From Ramazzottius varieornatus (taxonomy: Eukaryota; Tardigrada; Eutardigrada; Parachela; Ramazzottiidae), in the NCBI GenBank assembly GCA_001949185.1, contig BDGG01000016.1:248001-312000 (forward strand): a stretch of 64,000 nucleotides of DNA, in the 5' to 3' direction. Below the pieces are notes generated by a model. That model ran no database searches and was not told the DNA's origin. It saw only the letters and a program-made list of their open reading frames with translations. The position numbers and the translations under genes were made by a program. This document shows positions 1 through 12,147 of this stretch, in pieces. Positions within the stretch are counted from its first letter, which is position 1; the number at the start of each line of letters is the position of its first letter.

Positions 1-3000
1 CGAGATCTGGCCGAACCCACGCGGGCTCGAAATGGCGAACGCTCTGTGGACTCGTACGAGCGGGAAGTTGGCTACGGCCAACGAGACCGCCGATCAGGTC
101 GCTCCGAAAGCCCAAAGAACAGGAACTCGGACAACGAGTCCATTTACAGTGACAAGAGCGAGCATTCCAGCAGTCGTCGCTTCCTGCGGCACTTCAGTCG
201 GTCCCCTTCGGAATCCATCGAAGACCGAAGCCAGAGAAGGAACAGTTCACAGTCCTACGGGCGAAGAAAGAGCAAAGACTACACTCGGACACACAGCGCA
301 CGTAGCCCTTCGCCCTCCAGCCCCATCTCGGGCAACGAAGGTTCAGACTCGGAAGGGTCGCCGGTGAGTAGGCAGAAGCAGCGGCTTCGGCAGCTGCAGA
401 ATGCCGTTATGGAGACCAGTGGACGAAACAGGGGTGTGCTGAAGAGACAGCGCAGTGTCGGACCGAGAACCCCCGAAAGTGGCGGTAGCGAGCGAGCCGG
501 TACACCGGACGAGCCTCCACCAGATAGTCCACCGCTGGAGAGAGATCGAAGGAAGAGCATGACGGCTGGAACCATCGAAGAAGCCAGGCAGACACTACCG
601 GTGGCGGCTGGACAAGTGGTGGCGGAAAGAGTGGTGGCGGACAGTAACACTCCCGAAGTGTCGTCTAGTAAGGAAGATAGCCCAACTCTGTTGACCACCG
701 TCAACTCGGCCAAAGCAAAGGTGGACGGACCAGTCGAGATGGGCAGCGATGTAGTAACGTCCACCGTCAACCATGCTGGATCGCCAAGTCTCGCTGATGA
801 CCCTTCGGTCCATTCCTCGACAGAGTCGGAGACCTCGAAAAAGTCCGAGACGATGGTGTCGCCACTCCCTCAAAGCATTTCCAACGGTCCCTTACCCGAC
901 TTCTTCCAAGCAAGACTGGACAAGAAGGGTTCGATGGCGATAAGTCCGGCTGAGTTACCGCTACCAGGTGAGCAACGGGTGCCGGACTAGAAGCAGCGGT
1001 GGCTGTGATGCTTTTCATAATTTGGAACGTGGGCCAATTAATACGAAAACCAGATCATTTTTCTAAGTGGTGCACACCGTCAGCCATTGGCAGTGAGAAT
1101 GTGCGCCACCTGCGAAGGATCTGGTTGAAGTCATTTGCCGACGTCCCGTGGTACGTTTTCGTGACGACAAAGCGCGGTTATTATGGAATGTTGTTCACCG
1201 GGTTGCCTTCCAGGTTTCGCAATGAAGAAGGCTGACAGCGAAGATATCTCCATGGGTGGTTTTAACGACGTCCCGACACCACCATCTTCTCCGCGCTTCA
1301 AGACCTCCTTCCACGACCGGATGAAAGCCCTGGACGAAAAGTTTGAAAAGATCTCCTCGGTCACAGTGGCTATGAGTGGCCTCAAGAACCGCAGTACATC
1401 GCTGAGCGAGGACAAGGCCTCACCAGTGAAGAAAGTGGACAGTTTCATTGGGTCGAACACCAGCCCACTGATGGTCAAACCAGAACCTTTCCTGGAGAAG
1501 AAGTTGGCAAGTACCAACGAGCCGTCGAGTCAAGAAACAAACGGCCTACCACAGGTGTCGAACATTGCTCGCTACACTGCTAACCCGAAATTGACAGTCA
1601 GGTCGGTCTCCACGGCCAGTTCTCTGCTCCCTACCACTCCGACCGCGTCGACTAACACCCAGGAAGTTAAAGAGAAGGTGGACCCGGTGGAGAGGACGGT
1701 GTCAAAGCCTGTAACGGCTGACATCACCGCAAAGATCTTGTCGATAACCAACGAAGCGTCGGCCAAGTTCCACAGTGCGTCTCCGACCACGTCTGTGCTG
1801 AACACTGCTGTGAGCAGTACGGTGGCACCCCCGGTTTCGGTGGTTCCTTCGGCCAAGTGGAATGGCAAGGTTGAGCCGATGGGTGGTGAGGGGAAGCCAG
1901 GTAAAGCGGAGAATGCCAAGACCATCTTTTTCAGTTCAGCCAAGAGTGTCGAAGAAGTGGGCAGAGCCGAAGCCAAGAAAGCCAGCAGTCTCGTGGCGCC
2001 ACCGGTAACGCCGAAAAGTGCACCGGTTGTTTCCGACAAGAAAACCTTGTTCAAAGTAAGTGATCAACTAACGAAGATAGATATGGGCACTTACGTGATG
2101 GAAATACTGATTCGGATTTTGTGCTTTCAGGCCGAACCGAAGTCAGCGGATTCTGATACAAAGGAGAAGAAGCGTGTGGAAGAGAAGAAAGCTTCCAAGT
2201 CCTGCTTTGACTTCGAGCCGCTGAAGAAACCAACCAGCGCTTTGAAAGAAGCAAAGATCAAGAAAGAGCTCGACCTCTTCGGGCAAGACACCAACGCGAA
2301 AGTCGTCCGTAAAACCTCTACGTCCACAAGCTCCGGTATCAAGGACGAGAAGGAAAAGTCTACGAAGAGTGATAAACACAAGAAGGAAGCCAAGGAAAAG
2401 GAGCAGATCTCGTCGACCGATGACAAGAAAGACAGGAGGGAAAATAAAGAGCGCTCGTCCAGTATTTCTTCCTCGTCCAAGAATTCTGCCAGCGCAGTGT
2501 CTGATGAAGGCAAGGAGAAAGAGCCGAAGAAGCCCGACTCGAAGAAGGAGCCGAAGACGGAAAGGAAGCGAAGTGCCGACAGTGTTTCGTCGCGCGAGCA
2601 GAGTCGAGCTCATGATGAGACTGATTCGAATGCCAGCGGACCTTCATCCTCGCCTCGACGAGAAATCACCTTCAAGCCGGTCGAGAAAAAGGATAGCAAG
2701 GAATCGAAGAACAAGGAGAAGGACAAGGAAAGTAAGGAGGACAAGGAGAAGAGCGATAGGGAAAAGATTGCAGCGCAGTTGTTTGATACGTCGCCTGAAC
2801 AGCTGAAGGAACTCGCGCGAGAGAAAGCCTTGAAAACGATTTCGGCGTACGCGGAAACAACTCAGTCGAAGAGCCCTTCGAAGAAACTCCCTCCAAGTAA
2901 GATATTTCGAACATCGGCAAATGAATTGAACACGACTGTTATGCCAACCGGCGCACGTTTCCATTGGTCCTGACCTGTAGTTTGCGCCACTTGGGAAACT

Positions 3001-6000
3001 CGGGAAAACGATGCTCGATTCATCTGCCGACGTCTCGTTTGAGGGTTTCATTACGTAGTCTTGCTTTCTCAACTGTCTTTATATACAATACCTTCCGAAT
3101 TTGAGCCTACGAAAAATGACAATTTGATTTACTGTTTTTTATTTCGCAGATCAAAGTCAGATTAGCAATTTGTTCAACGCGAAGGCTGATAAAGAGAAGG
3201 AAAGAAGTTCGAAGGACGTGACGCCGACGGTAAGCCGGGAAAGTTCGCCGCAGAAGGGTTTGTCCGCGCTGGCAAAGAGCGCCTTTTCTGCTCACGCCAG
3301 TGCTGTGAAAGCGAAGAACCCATCGGTCGAGTCACCTGTCAGTAAATCCTCTCCACTCAAATCTTCGTCACTCTTTTCGGCCGTCGATCTTTCGACAAAG
3401 AGTTCTACGACGTCGACGCCCAATCAGAAATCGTCGGATTCTGGTGTGGACTTGTCCAAGAAAAAGACAGTAAGCAAACTCTCGAAATCGTTTCGAAGTT
3501 TGGCAAGGTCATAACGCTGCTCGAATTATAACTAACGTCTGTTATTTTAGGTCGGCAGTAAGAGTGAGTTGAGCACTTCGGATTCGGAAGACGAAGTGCC
3601 GCCGGTGAAGCCGAAAGCTGGACGGCCGAAGCAGGTTAGCCTCGTGAGCGACTCGGACTCTGACTCCATAGTTTCATCGGCTAAAGCGTCCACAGCAGCC
3701 AAGGCTCCTCCTTCGCATACTCTAACGAACCTTCCGAAAGAGGGAAAGCAAAGCTTGAAAAAATCGGCAGCCAAACACCTCCTCGCCGATTCAGAGGATG
3801 AGAAGGAATCTTCTGCGAAGGATTTCGGGAACGCCCACAGATCAGCCCAGCCGAAAGTCGAGCCCAAAAGTAAGATTTGTTCCGAGAGCATTTTTAAAAC
3901 TACACCCTGTCCCAGCCAACTTGCTACCGCTCGTTATATTGAGCTGGTCTCGACTCGATTATTGTTCAACGTCCGAAATAGTTTTCCCTGGTTCAACATC
4001 CTACTTGCCATGCCAAGAAAAATTACTGGCCGGAAATCTGTTCACAGGAAGTGGAAATCGACATAAAACTAGAAAAGGTGCGAGACGAAAAAACACAACT
4101 TTTGCAGTTTTTGGGACCGTTTTCGGAAATTATTCTTTCAGTGTCTTACTGAACACCTGCAGTTTTCTTGTTGAAAATGATTAGAACCGAGTATGAATCA
4201 CAGGCAGGGGGGTCGGAAACGTGAATCTACCGTCCGGAACGAGAGCTAGAAATTTCGCCGCAGGACGGTGTTTTCCAGCAAAATGGCCAAATTCGCCAGT
4301 TCTGATTCATTTGTCGAGCTAGTTCGATATTCCTATGGTCTTTTTTGCTTTGTAATGAAAACTCAGATACTTTTGGGCCTAAAATTATCAGACTGGTGAT
4401 CGCAACTCACATACAGAATTCTGAAGACTGCATTTCAGTCGCGGCGACATGTCTTCCCCACCGGAAGTCATATCTGTGGAATGTTCAAAGCTGTTTCTTG
4501 CTGTAACATATCGATTCATGGCTCACTCGGTAGAGCATAAAAAGTTGCAGGAGCGCTGTGGAGGTAAGAGCGGAAAACCAGCAACTTGAAGTTTTTGGCG
4601 TCGAAGTTCGAGGTGGTTGCAAGTTGGCTGGGACAGGGTGTATTTGGAAATAATTTTGCTCAATATTTTAATCTTGTTCCAGATGTTTCGAGTTACGATC
4701 AGTCCAAGTTTCATGCTTCCAAAAATAAACCTGTCAAGCCGGACACAAAAGAGTCTTTGGCGAAGAAGCCAATGTCGACAAGCAAGCCGGACAAGAAACC
4801 GGAAAAGAAGTCCATCTCGAGACGCAGCCGTTCGGTGTCGTCCTCCACATCGGGTAGCTCCTTGGACAGTGAGTCGCACTCTCCTTCCCTAGTGCGCAAG
4901 CCGAAAGCCCTTCCTTCGTCCAGCCAGCTTCAGAAACGTGAGTCGGTCTTGTCGCTGGTCACCAGCACCAACAAGAAAACTTCCGAGGTCTCAGGATCCG
5001 AACGAAGCGACCAAGCTCTTGCGGAACCGAAGAAGCGCGGTCGAAAGAAGAAGGTAAGAACAATGAAACGAGTGAAGCGATTCGGATAACCGATTGCGAA
5101 CCTTTTTTTCGGGACGTCGGCGAATCAGCTGAACGTGATTGTTATCTCAAGTGGCGCACGCTTGCAGTGTTAACTTGATGACAGTGCGCCACCTTGGGAA
5201 AGCGTAAAAGTCATTTGGAGTAGTTTTGGTGACGGGGGAATAACTGACATTGCTTCTTCGGCAGGTGGTTAAGGCCAGCTCGGAGTCCGACGGAAGCTCT
5301 TCGGATGAGCCACCCAAGAAGAACATATTTGAAGTGTCGCTGAACCCGGAAGACCTGATGTGTTCCATGTACGACAAGATCAAGCGGCGGGCTTGTACAG
5401 TAGCCAAACCGGGAACTAGTACCTCGAGGCAGACCTCAGTTGTGGCTGAGGAAAAGTCTAGGACGAAAGAGCCGTCGAAGAAGCCGACAAAGCGCCGGAA
5501 GGGTAGCGACGACTCGTCCAGTTCAGTCAGCGATGATGAGAAGGACGGCAAGTACAACTCGCAGACTACCGCTTCTAGCATCGACTCGGACGACGACTTT
5601 GCCGCCAAGAAGCGAAAGTCGAAGTCACCTCCCAAGAAGAAACCGGCCAAAAAAGAAGTGAGACAAAACATATTTTTTTCCATGGCTGTGCTTACTATAT
5701 TTTATATATTCCTTTTAGACGAAGAAGACGTCGTCCAAGAGCAAATCGAAAAGACGGTCATCGGATGAAAGCTTGGACGAGAGCGAATCTGTCACCGACT
5801 CTTCCTCAAGCGATTCCGATGCTTCAGAGTTCTCGGGAAAAAGTGTGGAAGTCAAGAAGAAGAACAAACGGGGAAGACCAAGAAAGTCTGAGCTGAGTTC
5901 TTCGCGAGGAACTTCCAGTAAGACCAGTAAGCCAAGCTCAAATACCGCCAGCAAGAAAAAGAAGCACACCAGAAGTGAGTCGAGTAGCCCCGACCGGAAG

Positions 6001-7837
6001 TCAGCCTCCACTTCACCAATCAGAAAACCTTCGGCTCCTAAACCATTGAAGGACAAGTCGGAGAAGCAGCCAGAGAAGCGCCAGCCTGAAGGAAAAGACG
6101 AAGTGAACGTCAAGAAGGCCAAAGTGCTGAAGACGTCTTCCGGAAGTGAGAAGGGCGAGAAGACCAAAGAGAAAAAGGAAGGTACCGCCAGGTCGTCGCC
6201 TGAGAAGTCCAAGCCGGTGGAGAAGCTGCCTAGTAAAGCGGTCAATGAGGATCATGACAGCGGCTTCGGCACCTACAACTTATCCTTGCTAATGAAGACG
6301 TCCTTCATGGAGAGCGCCAGCCGAGAGTCCAGTGTGGCTTCACCGGCGGAAGCTCTGACGCCCAAACCAATGTACGTAGGACGCGAAGACCAGAAGAGCC
6401 CAAGGAGGCCGGACAAGAACGATAGCCCGAGAGGGAAGATGAGTGAAAGCCCAAAGAGGAGAATGTCACCACCCAAAAGCGTCGACGCGATGAAAACGAA
6501 ATCACCACAAAGTTCGCCATACGGTAAGTCAGCAACTTCCTATAAAGGTACTGGAAGAACATTGAAAAACTGGGGTTGACAGGCATGGTTGTTTTCCAGA
6601 TTCGGCGAAGCCTTCGAAGGACTCGTCGAAAACTCACCATCAGCCGTCGCATGCCTCTTTCCACGTGAAAGCGGAAACTCTCTCGGCTTCCTCGACCAAG
6701 CCCGAAGTGAGAGAACCCACCTCATCCAAGTCCGGCTGCAAACCTTCCGAAGTAGCGAAACGTTCGGTTGCCGAACCGTCGAAGGAAAAGACACCGGAGC
6801 TGGAACATAACTTGGAGGAAGAGATGACAGCGGCGGAGACTTTGCAGCAGATTATGGACAATGAACCGCTGCATGAAGCCGAGCCCATCATCCACATTCC
6901 TGACGAGGAAGGTGAGATGATGACCGAAGATGAACGGCGGAGGGAAGCCGAGTTGGCGGCCAGTATTGCTAGCATCGAGAACATACCTGAACCGGCGGTG
7001 GACAAGACCCACTTCGGTCACCATCAGGGTCCTCCTGCCTTTGCCAACGATGAAGCGCCAAAGATACCTCAGGCTGCCCAACCTCAACATCCACAAAATA
7101 TGCGGTAAACTTATTCTTACTGAGTTCCCCAAACGGATAGGCAAATGATCCATCCATATCAATATCAAAAGTGGCGCTTATTGCCGCTGTTATTGACTGA
7201 GGGAGTGCGTCACTTTGGAAATGTATTGGGTGAATTCATTTGACGACGTCGCAGATTACGAAAAGTAGGTCGACGTGCTAAATCGTGTAGTCGTTTCTTA
7301 GGTCTCATGGAGTTCCACTGCCTATTCCTCAGCCTCAGCCCGATCCTCGCCAAAGAGAGCACCATTCGCCCTTCCAAGAAGTGCAAGCTTTCAACGCCCA
7401 GAAGCAGTCCTTAGAACGAGCCAATGTCAACCAGCAGCCGTCACCCGCTGGTCAAGTACTACCGGTTCCCACTCATCATGGGCAAAAGATGCAACCTTCC
7501 CCTCACATGCAACCTTCCCCGCTCCAACCTCAACAGCAACAGCAGAGCCCTCTCGTACACCCACAGGCTAGACCGGCTTCGGAGGTCTTTGTCAACGAAG
7601 AGAACGCGGCCAAGCGTATGAAGAAACAGCGCGAAGAAAACCAGGTACAGTACAAACTTCATGTTGCCGTAGTTCCAGAACGTAAACTTGGGCAACATGT
7701 TTTGCCATCTGTGTTATCTGCAGAATTGTGGTGTCCCAAACACAGCCCAACAAGCACCTCGGCAGTCCTTACAGCAGCTACCACCACAGACGCAGTTGAA
7801 GCATGACGACCAAGCTGCTCAGTCCCATCTCCACCAC

Positions 7838-7869
<32 letters not shown>

Positions 7870-10830
7870 GCAAGCCCAGCAGCAGCACATGCTACAAATG
7901 CAGCAGCAGATGCGCCAGCAAGAACAGATTAGTCAGTTCTTTCAGTTTGGCCAGATGGGCTTTGCCCAGCCGGGCGCTGTCGGCGTCAACGTCCAAGGTG
8001 CTCCACAGGCGGCTTTCAGGCTACCTTACGCTACTGTGGCCGAACCGGTAGGTCTTCAGCGGCAGACCAGTCACGAAAGTATGCAAAGCCAGCATGCTGC
8101 TGTGGAGAAGGACAAAGAAAGGAAAAGCAACAGCAGCAGCAACAAGAAGCGGAAGAACACCGCTGAAGAGGTAAGTCCCAAACCCTGTCGATAATCGGAA
8201 CAGGCTGTTCAAGCTTTTCCATGTTGTGCCATGTGGTAAAAGCATGGTAAAATAGCTGTGCTTTTTGATGTAATATATTTCTGTTTTGTAGCATTCGCAA
8301 CAGTCGCAGCCTTCACACGACCCACACCCAACTCAAGCTCAACTCCAACAGCAGCAGCAGCAGCAGGTGGAGCAGCAAGGTCAGAGGTTCATGATGCCCA
8401 ATGGCGCCCTGATCTTGCAACAGCATCCAGCAGCAGCTGGCCTTCCCCAACAAGCTCAGCAACTGCTGATGCGAGGTATCCCCGTCCAAGGTATGCCTCT
8501 GCAGTACCAACAATTCCAGACCCAGCAGCAACAGCAAGCCCAGATGTTCAGCCAGCAAGCTCAGCAAGGACGGCAGGCTCAGGCTGGTCCACAGCAACAG
8601 CAGCCCAGCCATGGTCAGCAACAAGGAAATGGTCAAGACAGGCAGAATATGCAGTCGACGCACCAACAACAAGCTCATGCTTCGCACAGCCGTCACTCCA
8701 GTCAGCAAAAGTCCGATGGAGGAGCTGGGCAAGGTGTTCATCATGGGCTGCCGTCGCCGAGTGGGCAACAAGCCACGCAGAAAGGCTTTAGTGGCCAGCA
8801 CGCCAACTCGACCGTCGCTCACAGCCCTCAAAGTAAGTCTAAGCGTATCCGAGGCAGCGACGGTTCTATGCACCTTTCCCCATTTCTTCTTCAGACTTGC
8901 CTCAAAGTCCACAAGTGCAGCAGCACGCTTCGCACAGCGAGTCCTCTCGGTCCTCGCAGCAGAAACAGCAACCGCTCGCGACGCCACAAGCACACGCTGC
9001 TCATCGTAGCCAGCCTGCTAATGCACCGCAAGTTGGGCATGTGGCGTCAGTGCCTGTTATCATGTCCAGCATGGGAGGGCGAGCCATGCAACAGATCCCC
9101 ACGTCGGCAGGCATCATGGTCAGTATGGCTTCCACCGGTGCGCCACTCTTCATGCCTATGCCCATCCAGCAACAGGCCCAACCTGGACAAGGACGACCAT
9201 CGGCCATCCAGGTAATTATTCGGTCCATCCAGATTGTGATGCAGTTGCATATACCGTGTTGTCCTCTGCAGTCGACTAACCACTCCGGACAGGCTGGGCA
9301 GCGACAGCCGCAACCATCGCCTATACCGATGGACGCGGCGACCCAGTTTGCTCTCATGCAACAGTCGATGAATTTGGGCGTTGGTGATGCCAGAGCCGGA
9401 ACTATTGCCAAGCTGCTCCAGCATCCTCATCATCATAACTTGGCCGAACACCAAAAGGAACAACAGCAGTCACAGAACCAGCAACATTTGGTAAGTTTCT
9501 TTGTGTTTGAAAAGTACGGGACAGCGTCTGATTTCGCCTCGTTCATTGCAGTCGCAGATGGAGAAAAGCATCAGCCGACAACACCAACAGAACCCGCTGG
9601 CCGTGCCCGTTTCCTTTGCTGGCATTGCCGGTGTGGGCGTGGAGGTGCCCAGCAGTTTCCTGCAGCAGTTCGTCTACAGTCCGTATGGCTTCAACCCAGC
9701 CGACATGGCTGCCCATCAGGGTGTGATGGACGGCCGCATGTCGGTGGGCCTGGACCCTAGTGGCCTGGGTCTGCGCATGGCCGCCTTCCAAGCACCCTTC
9801 ATGCACAACCCGGCCGCCCAACAACGAGGACCGGAGGCTGCTGCGCCACTTCATCGGAGTGGTAGTAACTGTGGACAGGACAACAGACCCAGCAAGCCAA
9901 ATCAGGACAAGGAAGACCGGCAAGAAAGGCAACCACAACCGGCGCAGCCACCAAGACAGCAACTACCACCACAAGCGCAGATTCATCAAGCGAACCAAGG
10001 CAGTCAACTGGTGGCGCTGTCAGCTGCCCACAACTTGGTCTCGACGTTACCGGAGGTACGTGTAATGTTCGCCACTGAAACGAGGAAGGAGGAGCCAAAT
10101 GTTGTTTTTTGTTTGCAGAATTTGTTCCCGCCGCTGTGGAATGGAACTTTGGCGCTGAAGAACGACCATGCCTTCGTCAGGATGCACTTTGTCAGAGGCA
10201 GTGAGCATCTGGCCAGGATGGCACTGCCGGCTTTTGCGGACATGAGCCAGAATGTCCTGAAGATCACACAACGGATGCGTCTCGAACCGACGCAATTGGA
10301 AAACGTCACCCGCAACTTGAAGGTAAAAAGTGAAGGTTTCGCGGCTCACAGTTATGTTACCAAATTTAGCTTATATGGCTGTGTATAAGATTGTGGGAAG
10401 ACATTATGACATTTTGGCCTTTTTTCTACGATCTGTTTGACATTACGGTTCTGTTACAGAGCATGAACGAGCACTGCATTCTCTTGGCATGTGCCACCGG
10501 TCACAGCCCGGATGAGATGACGCACCAGGACCAAATGCTGAAGGCTGGCTTCATCACCTATCTTGCACAGAAGCAGGCTGCCGGTATTGCTAATCCCTCC
10601 TCGACCAACCCTGCACAGGTAAATTTCTCGTTGAACATTTCAGCATGTTGCGCTCGATCTATTTGTAGCATCTACCACAAGGCATATCTTTGCTCTTGCA
10701 GAATCTAACCGTGCACGTGTTTCCTCCCTGCGAATTTTCCAAACGAGCCCTGATGTCACCACCGATGCTCAGTGCGGCAGCTATACAACTAATTGACAGC
10801 ACCTCACATCTCTTCATCGTCATTTGCTAG
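1..10830 (+). CDS. spen: Split ends / SPEN (SHARP) family transcriptional corepressor, 3' part
   Basis: The reading frame is open from base 1, so the 5' end, where this family carries its RRMs, lies outside the window. Eighteen exons join in phase: 1-967, 1214-2055, 2131-2896, 3150-3469, 3551-3869, 4683-5053, 5265-5657, 5719-6523, 6600-7104, 7302-7644, 7724-8170, 8292-8832, 8895-9211, 9272-9490, 9552-10055, 10119-10322, 10460-10618 and 10702-10830, giving about 2716 residues. The order is an RS-rich start, then very long Lys/Ser/Glu-rich disordered sequence, then a Gln-rich block (about residues 1763-2385). The last about 163 residues are a SPOC domain, with LWNGTLALKND, ITQRMRLEPTQLE, FITYLAQKQAAGI and VFPPCEFS. 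In this family SPOC recruits SMRT/NCoR-type corepressors and the protein is nuclear. The C-terminus ends LFIVIC. Identity rests on SPOC plus size; RBM15 is excluded by the length. Confidence 0.93.
1023..1147. repeat. Foldback element copy 1 (spen intron 968-1213)
   Basis: The inner inverted repeat is CTAAGTGGTGCAC facing GTGCGCCACCTGCG. The right outer end is CATTTGCCGACGTCCC (type A end); the left outer end is diverged. Confidence 0.75.
2907..3036. repeat. Foldback element copy 2 (spen intron 2897-3149)
   Basis: Outer ends are ATCGGCAAATGAATTGA and its inverted partner ending CATCTGCCGACGTCTC (type A). The core is GGCGCACG facing TGCGCCACTTGGGAAA. Confidence 0.75.
5111..5237. repeat. Foldback element copy 3 (spen intron 5054-5264)
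   Basis: The left end is GGGACGTCGGCGAATCAG (type A). The core is CTCAAGTGGCGCACGC facing GTGCGCCACCTTGGG. The right outer end is diverged. Confidence 0.8.
7120..7253. repeat. Foldback element copy 4, diverged (spen intron 7105-7301)
   Basis: The core is AAAAGTGGCGC facing GTGCGTCACTTTGG. The right end is TTCATTTGACGACGTC, a recognisable type A end. Confidence 0.65.
7845..7894 (+). repeat. CAG/CAA-rich polyglutamine tract in spen
   Basis: Mixed CAG and CAA codons encode an almost pure Gln run. A shorter run lies near 8348-8366 (Q7) within a wider Gln-rich block. The CAA interruptions mean it is not a pure CAG microsatellite. Confidence 0.9.
10119..10830 (+). other. SPOC domain of SPEN (exons 16-18)
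   Basis: This is the domain that identifies the gene. Its three exons are 10119-10322, 10460-10618 and 10702-10830. The basic-patch positions known from human SPEN SPOC have counterparts here: Lys in LALKND, the Arg pair in QRMRLE and Lys before AGFITY. Partner binding is therefore probably retained; this is inference from conservation. Confidence 0.9.
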
Positions 10831-12147
10831 GTGAAGGGAAGCCGGCGAGGGTTCTTTTGACGATTGATTTTTGTTCTGGTTTTAACGAATATTTTGGGTC
10901 GACTAAATGTAGGGCAAACGTTTCTCCTCGATGGTTTTTACGTTTTACGCAAGGAATTTTTTTCCCGCTTTCTCTTTCCCCCTTGGATAGAAATGAATGG
11001 ATTGGTGTTTTGGGTTGTAAGCTATGCCAGCTGTCGGTCGACCTCGGCAGTATTATGTACAGAAGAGTATTTACTTTGTCTTTGTTTTTCGTATGATATT
11101 TCAATTATCATCCTCGTTCTCCTGTGTTGAACCTTCTTAATTCTTTTGTAATATGTTGGGTTGTTCGCTCCTTTGGTATGCTAACTATTTATGAGCCCGT
11201 TCCTACAGCTGCACAAGGCAAAAAAGTAATTTACCATACTGGTTCATTTTAACACTCTCAGCAGATCGTTTTCATGTTTGCAGAATACTACCGTCCTCTT
11301 TGTGTATACAGGAATTTTATTGGCTGGTACCGTGTTGCGGAGGCTGGTCAAACCAATAGGCAATCTTCGAAATTCCAAAATTCGGATAATTGACAGGCCA
11401 TGAACGCCAAATCTCAAAAGGGAGAACTGGTCGTCTTGATTTTCTTCTGACCGCACTGATGACTACAAAATTTATCCCAGGCTCGGCTTCGATAGATAAG
11501 ACTGTCCCCAGTGCTCCAGTTTTTTTCTAAGCGAATTCCGTGCACGTGTCTCGCGGGAAGAGACGAAACACCAAATTTCGCCAAAACCACCCGAAACCGT
11601 AGAAACAATTTCCAGCGTGCTGGGGCTCTGCTGACCGCTGGTCATTAGTGTTGCTTCGGTGAGAAGACCGAGGTACATGCAAACAAAAAGACCCAGACCC
11701 GAAAGACCAAGAGCTAAAACTGGGAGGTGAATAAAACTGAGTGATTGTATACACAAAGAGGACGGTCGTACACAGAGTGTTAAGCAGTCTACGAATTTAC
11801 GGTAATTTACTTCTTGTTCGATAAACTGAAAGTGACAAAGACGCCTAGTGGGAAAAATTAGAAATGGTGGAGAAGCTAGCTTCCTGCCAGTATCTCTTCA
11901 CCAGAGATGGGGGACATGGAAACACCAACTAACAGCTTACCAACCAACGACAGATTGATCCTTGAGTAGTGCATTATAGCTATTCGTAAGATGGACGTAC
12001 ACTGAAAAAGGAAAACTGGACGACACCTGCGACTCTGTGAGGTAAACGCAAGCATATCGAAGTGTACGTAAGCTGTGTACAAACCCAATGTTGCCATAGC
12101 AAACAATTGCGGAAACCCGCTTGCCGCTAGCGCTAGACACGGGGTAC
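10831..12147. other. Repeat-rich spacer after spen
   Basis: No convincing gene. It includes the spen 3' flank, an inverted-repeat pair (11288-11309 and 11747-11768) and short minus-strand open stretches around 11880-12150 that look exon-like in hydrophobicity but match no family I know and lack consistent splice signals. Confidence 0.5.
11288..11768. repeat. Inverted-repeat-bounded element
   Basis: ACCGTCCTCTTTGTGTATAC near 11290-11309 has its reverse complement at 11747-11766, about 440 bases away. A shared AACACTCT block lies further out on each side. This suggests a small non-autonomous DNA element. No transposase was seen. Confidence 0.55.

Noticed and set aside
1..10830. First impression of an AF4/FMR2 (lilliputian) gene from the Ser/Lys/Gln-rich body
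   Set aside because: The C-terminal three exons are a clear SPOC domain, which identifies SPEN instead.
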